From Kitasatospora griseola (GTDB taxonomy: Bacteria > Actinomycetota > Actinomycetes > Streptomycetales > Streptomycetaceae), in the NCBI RefSeq assembly GCF_014648555.1, contig NZ_BMRI01000049.1, positions 1-32,408 of the forward strand: a stretch of 32,408 bases of DNA. The letters are read 5' to 3'. The notes under the pieces are model-generated. The model was not told the origin of the DNA and did not search any database. It saw nothing but the letters and a program-made list of their open reading frames with translations. The first letter of the stretch is position 1. Every line of letters starts with the position of its first letter. Made by a program: the position numbers and the translations under genes. Shown piece by piece: positions 14,802-21,864 of this stretch.

Positions 14802-15059
14802 ATGCCCTGGACCAAGAAGGCCACCGCCCAGCTCGCCACCGAGCTCGCCGCCACCGCTACCACCCAGGCCTCCGCCGCGAAGGAGGGCCGCCTTGCTGCC
14901 GCGACCTCCACCGACCCGCTGACCCGCGCCCAGAACACCGCCGCGGCCCGGCTCCTGGACGAGCAGGCCACCGACCTGGCCGCCACCGCCGCCGCGATCC
15001 GCGACGGCGACGACCCCGACAGCCTCGGCTACGCCGACCTGCGGCGCTTCTACCACTGA
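14802..15059 (+). CDS. Ala/Thr-rich helical protein (85 aa)
   Basis: 85 residues, strongly Ala-rich and probably all helix (TKKATAQLATELAATATTQA; RLLDEQATDLAATAAAIRDG), ending LGYADLRRFYH. No transmembrane segment. I start at the ATG giving MPWTKK, behind GGAAGG. No family recognised. Confidence 0.65.
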   Translation: MPWTKKATAQLATELAATATTQASAAKEGRLAAATSTDPLTRAQNTAAARLLDEQATDLAATAAAIRDGDDPDSLGYADLRRFYH

Positions 15060-15123
15060 TCCGGCCCGCGGCCGCCCGGCTGTCCGAGCCGCCGCCCGTT
15101 CCGCCCGTCTTGAGGGGCCGCTC

Positions 15124-15357
15124 TTGTCCCAGACCGCCGCGCAGTCCGAGCAGGGCACGCATTTCTACATCCTGACCCTGCAGCAGCAGGTCGGCTCGGC
15201 CATGGCCTTCGGCACCGTCTCCGGCACCCACACCCCGCCCGCCGGATGGACCGTCAACGATTTCTGCCGTGCGCTCCGCGCCCAGATGGAGCGCGACCGG
15301 CCCGAGCTGCGCGGCGGCGTCGCCGTGCACTTCGACGTCCGGCCCAACCAGCTCTGA
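15124..15357 (+). CDS. hypothetical protein (77 aa)
   Basis: 77 residues with HFYILTLQQQ, a Thr/Pro loop and WTVNDFCRALRAQMERDRPE, ending VAVHFDVRPNQL; a compact alpha/beta protein. The TTG start at 15124 is used because TTGAGGGG lies upstream and no ATG or GTG precedes the conserved-looking FYILTLQ segment. No family recognised. Confidence 0.6.
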   Translation: MSQTAAQSEQGTHFYILTLQQQVGSAMAFGTVSGTHTPPAGWTVNDFCRALRAQMERDRPELRGGVAVHFDVRPNQL

Positions 15358-15426
15358 TCCCCGGCCGCCGCCGACCCGGCCCGCACCGCGCCGGGCGCGG
15401 TGGCGGGCCGGTCCGGTGCTGCCCCG

Positions 15427-15462
15427 ACCGGCCGTCCCCCACCCCCACGCGGGACGGCCGGT
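15427..15462 (+). terminator. perfect 12-bp hairpin
   Basis: ACCGGCCGTCCC (15427-15438) pairs with GGGACGGCCGGT (15451-15462) over a 12-base loop, 70 bases after a stop codon. Confidence 0.55.
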
Positions 15463-15520
15463 CCGGAGAGCCACCGGGCTCGCACACCGTCAGACCCCGC
15501 CCACCTGAGAGGACTTCCCC

Positions 15521-15973
15521 GTGTTCGGAGACAAGCGCCGCCAGCAGCAGTACGACGACCACCAGCGCCGCCAGAGCGAGCGGGCGCTGAACACCGTCAT
15601 GTCCTGGGCCGCCGCCGTCACCGGCCTCCGCCTGACGATGCGCACCGACACCTGGCGGCACCTGTGCGGCCGCCCCGCCCTCGCCGAGCTGCTCGCCGCC
15701 GTCGCCGCCTCGCGGATCGACGGCGACCCCGCCGACCTCGGCGCGACGGTGACGGTCGCGCTGGCCGCACCGCAGCTCGCGCACCTCGTCGCCGCCCTGC
15801 ACGCCGACAAGGGCGCGACGGACCGGACGCCGGCCGACCTGGCCGCCCGCGCCGTCGCCCTGCACCTCTACCCCGCGCTCGTCGACGCCGTCCACACCGC
15901 CGTCGCCGCGTCCGGCGTGCCCACGGTCGTCCTCGACGGCCCGGCCGACGCCCGTGCGCTGACCCGCCGCTGA
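15521..15973 (+). CDS. hypothetical helical protein (150 aa)
   Basis: 150 residues. A charged N-terminus (MFGDKRRQQQYDDHQRRQSE) is followed by Ala/Leu-rich helices (LAELLAAVAASR; LAHLVAALHAD; VALHLYPALVDAVHTAVAAS). Predicted soluble or peripheral; no clear membrane segment. The GTG start is preceded by GAGAGGA. It heads the group of membrane-related genes. No family recognised. Confidence 0.65.
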   Translation: MFGDKRRQQQYDDHQRRQSERALNTVMSWAAAVTGLRLTMRTDTWRHLCGRPALAELLAAVAASRIDGDPADLGATVTVALAAPQLAHLVAALHADKGATDRTPADLAARAVALHLYPALVDAVHTAVAASGVPTVVLDGPADARALTRR

Positions 15974-15997
15974 TCCGACCAGAGAGGACCACGCACC

Positions 15998-16189
15998 ATG
16001 ATCACTTCCGACGAGATCTTCGCCGTGTTCTACGCCGGGTCCGCCGCCACGGCCGGGATGGTGCTGGTCGCCGAGGCCTGCACCGGCCGGGCCGACAAGC
16101 GCCGCACCGCGCGCCGCACGACCGCCGTCGCCCGCACCACGACCACGGCCCCGGCCGCCGTCCAGGAGCGGGAGCGCGCGGATGTCTGA
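15998..16189 (+). CDS. small single-pass membrane protein (63 aa)
   Basis: 63 residues with one N-terminal hydrophobic segment (IFAVFYAGSAATAGMVLVAE, about 7-26) and a basic Arg/Thr-rich cytoplasmic tail. AGAGAGGA precedes the ATG. The stop overlaps the next ATG by eight bases. It resembles the small membrane (spread-type) proteins encoded near transfer genes in Streptomyces plasmids, but identity is not established. Confidence 0.65.
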   Translation: MITSDEIFAVFYAGSAATAGMVLVAEACTGRADKRRTARRTTAVARTTTTAPAAVQERERADV

Positions 16190-16685
16190 CCCGATCGCTC
16201 CCACGAACGTGACGCTGTCCACCGAATCCGGCAGCACGCCGGCACCCGGCGTCACGGTGCCGCCCCCGCCCACCCACGCGCCGACCGCCGGCGGCGTGCC
16301 GCCGCAGCCGCCCGGCCCGGGCAGCTGGTGGCGCACCGGCACCGGCGGCGGGTCGGCCCCCGCCGCTCCGACCCCCGCCCCCGCGCCCGGCTCCGGCTGG
16401 AACGGCGGCGGCGGGGCGGCCCCGTCGGCCGGCGGCTCGAACTGGGGCGGCGGTGCGGCTCCGGCTCCGTCGGCCGGGGGATCCGGCTGGGGAGGCAGCG
16501 GCGGGTTCGGCGGAGGCGGGTCCGCCCCCGCCGCTGCGCCGGCCCCCGCCCCGTCGGGCGGATGGGCCGGCGGCGGCGGGGGGGATGGCGACTACGACCG
16601 CCCCGCCGCCCGCCCCGATGACCTACGTCGACGCCCGCGAGCTTGTCGCGGCGCTGACGGCCGAGTCCAGGAAGAAGGAACCTGA
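16182..16685 (+). CDS. Gly/Pro-rich protein, possibly frameshifted into the next ORF
   Basis: A 167-residue reading frame: a disordered Pro/Thr-rich N-terminus, then Gly/Ala/Ser/Trp repeats of the GGSGWGGSGGFGGGG kind. After a run of seven G at about 16578-16584 the frame continues as an Arg-rich tail (RPDDLRRRPRACRGADG) that looks like an out-of-frame reading of the next gene. Removing one G would fuse it in frame to the membrane protein starting at 16585. The region may therefore be one protein with a disordered Gly-rich N-terminal arm. Alternatives are a sequencing indel, slippage, or two overlapping genes. Confidence 0.55.
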   Translation: MSDPIAPTNVTLSTESGSTPAPGVTVPPPPTHAPTAGGVPPQPPGPGSWWRTGTGGGSAPAAPTPAPAPGSGWNGGGGAAPSAGGSNWGGGAAPAPSAGGSGWGGSGGFGGGGSAPAAAPAPAPSGGWAGGGGGDGDYDRPAARPDDLRRRPRACRGADGRVQEEGT

Positions 16686-16977
16686 GCCCGCGGCGCGGTT
16701 CGACATCCACCTGGTGCACCCCGTCCGCAACGGCATCGCGATGCTGTTCGGCGTCGTCCTCACCGAGGCGGTCTGGAACAAGCTGCTGCACGTCGCCGGC
16801 GACTCGTGGGGCGTGATCGTCGCGTTCCTCGTCGCCGCGGGCGTCCTGGAGTGGGCCTACCACGACCACCGGAAGTTGAGGTGGTTGGTGCGGGTGCACA
16901 CCTGCTCCTGGCTCGCCGCCGGGCTCATCACCCCCGCCGGACTGCTCGGCATCGCCTGGATCGGAACGGGCGCCTGA
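16585..16977 (+). CDS. membrane protein, about three TM segments
   Basis: 130 residues. MATTTAPPPAPMTYVDAREL is followed by a short cytoplasmic helix and hydrophobic segments near 54-66 (IAMLFGVVLTEAV), 74-91 (WGVIVAFLVAAGVLEWAY) and 105-128 (SWLAAGLITPAGLLGIAWIG). The ATG at 16585 directly follows a poly-G run, without a clear ribosome-binding site other than the G-run, which supports the idea of a fusion with the frame starting at 16182. The stop overlaps the next ATG (TGATG). Confidence 0.6.
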   Translation: MATTTAPPPAPMTYVDARELVAALTAESRKKEPEPAARFDIHLVHPVRNGIAMLFGVVLTEAVWNKLLHVAGDSWGVIVAFLVAAGVLEWAYHDHRKLRWLVRVHTCSWLAAGLITPAGLLGIAWIGTGA

Positions 16978-17201
16978 TGCCCGCCGCGCCCGTGATCCTG
17001 CTGATCGCCTTTGCGGTCTTCACCCTGCCGTACGCCGCGCTGATCGTCCTCGCCCACGCCGTCGCCGCCTGGCGCGGCCACCCCTGGACCCGCGACGAGC
17101 TGCGCCGCCGCCAGGCCCCGCTGCTCGTCGCAACGGTCGCCGCCGCCGCGCTGTACGCCGCCTACGCCCTGATCACCAGCCTGGCGCACCTGCTGACCTG
17201 A
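16977..17201 (+). CDS. small membrane protein, two TM segments (74 aa)
   Basis: 74 residues with hydrophobic segments at about 4-26 (APVILLIAFAVFTLPYAALI) and 46-70 (LLVATVAAAALYAAYALITS), separated by a basic loop RGHPWTRDELRRRQ. The ATG overlaps the preceding TGA. Spread-like membrane protein by position; family not recognised. Confidence 0.65.
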   Translation: MPAAPVILLIAFAVFTLPYAALIVLAHAVAAWRGHPWTRDELRRRQAPLLVATVAAAALYAAYALITSLAHLLT

Positions 17202-17245
17202 CCCGCTGACCCGACCTGCCGTCGGCACCACCGGCCCCTGATTCC

Positions 17246-17596
17246 GTGAAGGACGTCGTGATCATCATTCGTGACCTGGTGGTCGCCGCCGCCGGGATCC
17301 CCTACCTGCCCGCCCACCGTGGGCGGTTCGCCGAGGCCGGCCGCCGGCCCGCCGTCGCGGTCGTCGCCGACGCCGCAGGCCTCGCGCTGTCGCTGCCGTG
17401 GTGGCCGGGACGCGCCGCCGCCGCAGCCGTCTACCTCCTCGCCGCGGTGCGGCTGTGGCGGCTCGCCCGCCGCGGCTTCTCCCACACCCGCACCGCCGCC
17501 GGCGACCTCCTGGTCCTCCTGACCCCGCCCGCCGTCTCCGCGCTCACCGGCGTCCACCTCGTGCCGCTGCTCGTCCACCTGATCCTCGCCTACTGA
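17246..17596 (+). CDS. membrane protein (116 aa)
   Basis: 116 residues with about three hydrophobic segments (near 37-52, 55-69 and 85-114) and a basic loop RLWRLARRGFSHTR. It begins MKDVVIIIRDLVVAAAG from a GTG. No strong ribosome-binding site; the start could lie slightly elsewhere. No family recognised. Confidence 0.6.
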   Translation: MKDVVIIIRDLVVAAAGIPYLPAHRGRFAEAGRRPAVAVVADAAGLALSLPWWPGRAAAAAVYLLAAVRLWRLARRGFSHTRTAAGDLLVLLTPPAVSALTGVHLVPLLVHLILAY

Positions 17597-17613
17597 CACC
17601 GCCGGAGGCGGAG

Positions 17614-18102
17614 ATGACACCCACCCAGCTGTCCGTCGGCGGCCTCGCCCTCGGCCTGGCGCTCCTGATCGGCACCGCCCTGCGCTGGTGGCACCGGGGC
17701 TTCCCCCTGCCCGACGCCCTCGCGCTGGCCGGCGGTCTGCTGTCCGGGCTGCTCGCCGCGCTGTGCTCCGGCGGCCTGCTCGGCCTCGCCACCCACCTGC
17801 TCGTCACCCGCGCGACCAACCCGCTCGGCAACAGCGCCACCGGCGCCGGCGGCGAGCAGCTGCTCGCCCACCCCGCCGAGGCCGGCCTCACCCGCCCCGG
17901 CGGCGTCGCCACCCTGCTGATCGTCGCCGCCACCGCGATCCTGTGGCGCTGCTGCGACGCCCGGCTGCGCGCCCAGATCGGCACCGGCGTGATGTCCGGC
18001 TCCGCGCTCGGCCTGGCCGCAGGCATCTCCGGCCTGGCCGCCGCCACCCTCGTCCCCGCCGTCAACGACCTCGGCGCCCAGGTCCTGGGCGCCCTCCACT
18101 GA
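17614..18102 (+). CDS. polytopic membrane protein (162 aa)
   Basis: 162 residues with four hydrophobic segments: SVGGLALGLALLIGTAL, LALAGGLLSGLLAALCSGGL, ATLLIVAATAILW and LGLAAGISGLAAATLVPAV. GGAGGCGGAG lies before the ATG. The C-terminal SGSALGLAAGISGLAAA..VPAVNDLGAQVLG resembles the end of the protein at 18536-19063, so the two may be paralogues. Probably part of the transfer/spread membrane set. Confidence 0.65.
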   Translation: MTPTQLSVGGLALGLALLIGTALRWWHRGFPLPDALALAGGLLSGLLAALCSGGLLGLATHLLVTRATNPLGNSATGAGGEQLLAHPAEAGLTRPGGVATLLIVAATAILWRCCDARLRAQIGTGVMSGSALGLAAGISGLAAATLVPAVNDLGAQVLGALH

Positions 18103-18125
18103 CAAGCCGTCAGGAGACCCGCCCC

Positions 18126-18461
18126 ATGGACCTGGACCACCTCTACCGCATCCCCGCCGCCGCCGCTCTCTGCGCCGCCTACGGCGCCTTCTGCCTCTAC
18201 GCCATGCCGCGGTCCACCTGGAAGCGCACCCGCTTCGGACAGCTGACCCCGGTCCTGTGGTGCGCGGTCCTCGGCACGGCCCTCGGCACCGTGTCGTGCA
18301 CCCCGACCCTGCGGCACTTCGCCCGGATCGTCCTGATCGACCACCCCATGTGGATCAACATCGTCGTCCTGGCAGTCCTCGCCACGGCGGTCGCCGCGCT
18401 GCTGATCGCCGACTCCCGGCACCGCAAGTACGACGACCCCGAACAGGCCCACCAGTCCTGA
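18126..18461 (+). CDS. membrane protein, three TM segments (111 aa)
   Basis: 111 residues: MDLDHLYRIPAAAALCAAYG with a first membrane segment (about 8-26), a second near 43-58 (VLWCAVLGTALGTVS), a third near 76-95 (INIVVLAVLATAVAALLIAD), and a charged C-terminal tail. It starts at the ATG 23 bases after the preceding stop. Unrecognised. Confidence 0.65.
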   Translation: MDLDHLYRIPAAAALCAAYGAFCLYAMPRSTWKRTRFGQLTPVLWCAVLGTALGTVSCTPTLRHFARIVLIDHPMWINIVVLAVLATAVAALLIADSRHRKYDDPEQAHQS

Positions 18462-18535
18462 ACCCCGGCCGCCCGACGGCGGCCGACCTGCTCCTCTCCC
18501 CTTTTTCTCCTTTCTCCCCTCTCTGGAGGCCACCC

Positions 18536-19063
18536 GTGAACATCCCCGCCGCGTCGCTCACCATCGGCGGCCTTTTCATCGGCATCGCCATCCCGCTCTG
18601 GCACACCAGCCGGTTCGCGCTGGCGAACATCAAGAACGCCTCGGCCGCGATGAAGGGCGCGGTCGACGACCTGGTCCCGCTCGCCGCGGGCATGGCCTAC
18701 GGCGCCATCGCCACCGCCACCACCAGCGGCCTGATCGGCTTCACCACCGGCGCGATCACCTGGCTGGGCAACGGAGCGGGCACCCTCGCGATGTGGGGCG
18801 CGACCGGCGGCGACGCCGACCTCGCCGTCCGCTCGGCCAGCAACGAGCTCACCGGCATGGGCAACCTGATCCTCCTGCTGCTCACCGTGGTCGTCCTCGG
18901 CGGCTGGAAGAAGATCCCGACCGCCTGGAAGCCGAAGATGCGCGTCGGCATCATCTCCGGCACCCTGCTCGGCCTGTCCGCGACCCTCGGCGGCGCCGTG
19001 ATGGCCACCGTCATCCCGGCCGCCAACAACCTCGGCTCCGCCCTCGTCGGCACCATCGCCTGA
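18536..19063 (+). CDS. membrane protein (175 aa), paralogue of the 17614 gene product
   Basis: 175 residues from GTG behind CTGGAGG. Hydrophobic segments are ASLTIGGLFIGIAIPLW, LAAGMAYGAIATATTSGLIG, LILLLLTVVVLGGW and ISGTLLGLSATLGGAVMATV. The last, with the following PAANNLGSALVGTIA, aligns with the C-terminal SGSALGLAAGISG..VPAVNDLGAQVLG of the 17614-18102 product. The small number of charges and the position directly before the translocase suggest a membrane partner of DNA transfer; this is inference. Confidence 0.65.
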   Translation: MNIPAASLTIGGLFIGIAIPLWHTSRFALANIKNASAAMKGAVDDLVPLAAGMAYGAIATATTSGLIGFTTGAITWLGNGAGTLAMWGATGGDADLAVRSASNELTGMGNLILLLLTVVVLGGWKKIPTAWKPKMRVGIISGTLLGLSATLGGAVMATVIPAANNLGSALVGTIA

Positions 19064-19183
19064 CCCCGGCCCGGACGCCACCGGTCGCCCACGCCCCGCC
19101 CCGTGCCCTCGGCACGGCCGCGGCGCGCGGGCGGCCGCAACCGCCCGGACCCCGTTCCGCCCGAACCGCCGCCGGAGGCAGCC

Positions 19184-21613
19184 GTGACCACCTACCCGCC
19201 CGAACCGATCGTCATCGACCTCGAAGCCGAGGGCGAGTTCCTCACCGACGACCAGCCCAACCCGAGCAGCCCGACCGGCGGCGTGAACAGCAGCAACGGT
19301 GCGGGCGGCGACAAGCCCGGCCTCGGCGTCCGCCTCGCCGCCGGCGCCCAGGCGCTGGCCCGCCGCGAGTACACCGCCCTGCGCGAGGGCCTGACCGTCC
19401 TGAAGACCGAGACCAAGACCTGGGCGAACGCCTCCGAGGAGACCGCCGCCCACCTGCGCGCCGGCCTGCTGAACCGCCGCTACAACACCTGGCTCGCCCA
19501 GAAGAACGCGGAGGTCGAGCGGCTGGAGGAGAAGGCCGGCGAGCTGGAGAAGCAGGCCCGCCGCGCCACCGCGGCCGGGCAGGCCGACGAGGCCAGCACC
19601 GCCGACCACAAGCAGGCCACCACCACCGCTGCGGCGCTGCACCAGGAAGCCGCGGCCTGGCGCGAGCGGGCCCGCGACATCCAGCGCCGGCCCTACACCG
19701 GCCACCACGAGCCGGTCGACACCGAGCTGGAACGCCACCGCCGCCGCACCGCCAACAAGCGCTGGGCGGGCCTCGCGACCCTCACCCTGGCCGTCGGGGG
19801 CCTCGAGATCGCCGCCGGCAGCCTGTTCCTGCCGACGTTCACCGCCGCCGCCATCGCCGTCGTCGCCTGGGCCAAGGGCCGCATCACCGGCTGGCGCCGC
19901 ACCCTTCCCGACGTCCCCGCGCTCGCGTACGAGATCGCCACCGGCACCCCCGCCAAGGAGAAGAAGAACCAGCAGCCCGAGGGCCCGGCGGCTGCCTTCG
20001 ACGGCGCGCTGTTCCCCGGCGACACCGGTCGGCCGTTCTCGATCCGCGACGTCACCGACCCTGCGGTTGCCGCCGAGTGCGTGCGGCGGGCGCTGCTCGC
20101 CGAGCGCGTCCCGCTCGCCCACGTCGGCGAGCCCGTTCAGCAGCCGTGGGGCTGGGAGGTGGTGGTCCGGGTCTCCGAGGGCACCTCCGGTGAGATCGGC
20201 GACAAGCTCGGCGGCCTGGAGACGCGGTTCGACCTGGGCGACGGCGACGTGATCCTCCAGCCCAACCGCCAGCGCACCTCCGAGGCCACGCTGCGGATCG
20301 TCACCGGCGACCTGTTCGGCGCGATGAAGCCCGCCCCGTACCGGGCCCCGCACTCGGTGGACATCACCACCGCCGGAGTGTTCGGCATGAGCGCCGACGG
20401 CACCGACCTGTGCTTCTCCCTGGCCGAGCTGATGGGCGAGGTCATCGCCCGCTCCGGCGGCGGCAAGTCCACGCTGATCCGGGCACTGCTCGACTGGACC
20501 ACCGCCGCGCACAACGCGGTCACCGTGTTCCTCGACCCGTCCGGCGACGGCCCGGGGAAGTTCACCGACGCGGTCAAGCTCACCAGCACGAACCCGATCC
20601 AGATCGAGTTCGCGCTGCTCTCCCTCTACCGGCTCGCCGCCGGCCGCGCCCGCATCCGCCGCAAGCTCGGCATGGGCGACACCTGGCGCTGCAGCCGCGA
20701 GCACCCGGCAGTCTTCGCCTTCATCGACGAGTTCCCCAAGCTCACCAAGCGCAGCAAGCAGATCATCGCCGAGCTGATGCTGGTGGGCCGCAAGGAAGGC
20801 GTCTGGGTCCTGTTCGCCGCGCAGGGCGCCACCAAGGAACTGCTGGGCAGCAACATCGCCCAGCACCCCGCCTTGAAGATCGTTGGCGCGTGCCGGGACG
20901 TCGACACCACCCAGGCCCTGGGCAGTGGCTCGATCGACTTCGGCTACCTGCCGCACCGGCTCCAGCCCAAGTCCGGCACCTCGCTCAACGACTGCGCCAA
21001 GTCCTACATCGTCGGTGCCCCCGGCGTCTCCGAGGACCCGATGCTCCACAAGTGGCACTACATCCCCGACGACGAAGGCGGCCGGCGCGCCGCCGAGCGC
21101 CTCGCCGCAGGCCTCGTCGACGTCGACCAGGCGTCCATCGACGCCGCCCTCAACGCGCCCAACCCGCCGAGCCTCAAGTTCGGCGACGACGAGGACGAGT
21201 ACCTCCACTACGTTCCGTGGCCGAGGCTCCTGGCGATGTGCGCCGAGGACGACGACGAGTACAGCCCCGAGTCCGCCGCCGGACAGGACGAGGAGCAGCC
21301 CCTCCCGGAGATCGTCCAGGTGCTCCTGGACGCCCTGGACGCGGAGCAGGCCGAGGCCCTCACGCTCGTCCAGCTCCACCCGTACCTGATCGCCCATGAC
21401 GCCAAGCGGTGGGACCGCTGGCACGAGAAGGACGAGCGCGGGCGCGTGATGGAGATCGGCCGGACCCTCTCCCTGGAGGTCCGCAGGGCCGGGGTCGAGC
21501 TGTCCACCGAGCGCCTGGACGAGGTGGACGGCAGCCCACGCGGCATTCGCCGCAGCGATGTTCTCGCTGCCGCCGACCAGTACACAGAGTCACCGACTCG
21601 ATCGGCAGGCTGA
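19184..21613 (+). CDS. FtsK/SpoIIIE-like DNA translocase (TraB-type conjugation ATPase)
   Basis: 809 residues. An acidic N-terminus is followed by a long helical, coiled-coil region (about 60-185), two adjacent membrane segments (about 194-232, LATLTLAVGGLEIAAGSLFL and FTAAAIAVVAW), then a RecA-like motor. Walker A is RSGGGKST at 423-430; Walker B is VFAFIDEF at 510-517. The motor is followed by an acidic linker and a C-terminal helical region that could be a winged helix. This order matches Streptomyces TraB and other FtsK-like conjugation pumps, hexameric membrane ATPases that move double-stranded DNA between mycelia without a relaxase. GTG 19184 is chosen for its GGAGG; the frame extends further upstream without a site. 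Downstream at 21598-21726 is a repeat cluster that could be its DNA recognition site. Confidence 0.85.
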   Translation: MTTYPPEPIVIDLEAEGEFLTDDQPNPSSPTGGVNSSNGAGGDKPGLGVRLAAGAQALARREYTALREGLTVLKTETKTWANASEETAAHLRAGLLNRRYNTWLAQKNAEVERLEEKAGELEKQARRATAAGQADEASTADHKQATTTAAALHQEAAAWRERARDIQRRPYTGHHEPVDTELERHRRRTANKRWAGLATLTLAVGGLEIAAGSLFLPTFTAAAIAVVAWAKGRITGWRRTLPDVPALAYEIATGTPAKEKKNQQPEGPAAAFDGALFPGDTGRPFSIRDVTDPAVAAECVRRALLAERVPLAHVGEPVQQPWGWEVVVRVSEGTSGEIGDKLGGLETRFDLGDGDVILQPNRQRTSEATLRIVTGDLFGAMKPAPYRAPHSVDITTAGVFGMSADGTDLCFSLAELMGEVIARSGGGKSTLIRALLDWTTAAHNAVTVFLDPSGDGPGKFTDAVKLTSTNPIQIEFALLSLYRLAAGRARIRRKLGMGDTWRCSREHPAVFAFIDEFPKLTKRSKQIIAELMLVGRKEGVWVLFAAQGATKELLGSNIAQHPALKIVGACRDVDTTQALGSGSIDFGYLPHRLQPKSGTSLNDCAKSYIVGAPGVSEDPMLHKWHYIPDDEGGRRAAERLAAGLVDVDQASIDAALNAPNPPSLKFGDDEDEYLHYVPWPRLLAMCAEDDDEYSPESAAGQDEEQPLPEIVQVLLDALDAEQAEALTLVQLHPYLIAHDAKRWDRWHEKDERGRVMEIGRTLSLEVRRAGVELSTERLDEVDGSPRGIRRSDVLAAADQYTESPTRSAG

Positions 21614-21726
21614 TCGGCGGCCGATCGGATCCGGATCGGCGGGGAAACGGATGCCCCGCCGATTGGCCGCCGATCGGCCGCCGATTCACAAACCGATTGT
21701 GACCTGCGGAAACCGATCAAACCGAT
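21598..21726. repeat. CCGAT repeat cluster, candidate translocase recognition (clt-like) site
   Basis: A dense cluster of GATCGG/CCGATC words overlapping and following the translocase stop. It contains three direct copies of AAACCGAT at 21690, 21710 and 21719, and an inverted repeat CACAA-ACCGA-TTGTG. In plasmids such as pSVH1 the TraB pump binds 8-bp repeats (TRS) in the clt locus near traB; the location and 8-base unit here are reminiscent of that. Alternatives are an iteron set or a partition site. Confidence 0.5.
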
Positions 21727-21745
21727 CCAGCGCCCGCACCCCCTG

Positions 21746-21778
21746 AAACGGCCCCGGAACCCGCGTCCGGGGCCGTTT
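21746..21778 (+). terminator. rho-independent terminator after the translocase gene
   Basis: AAACGGCCCCGGA pairs perfectly with TCCGGGGCCGTTT (13 bp, 7-base loop) and runs into TTTC. It is the best intrinsic terminator in the window and separates the translocase from the next gene. Confidence 0.8.
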
Positions 21779-21864
21779 TCGACCCCCAAGCACCCCATCC
21801 GCGTCCCCACCCCATCCGCTCGCCCGAATGCTCACCCACCGTGACTGATCAGAGGAGACCGGCC

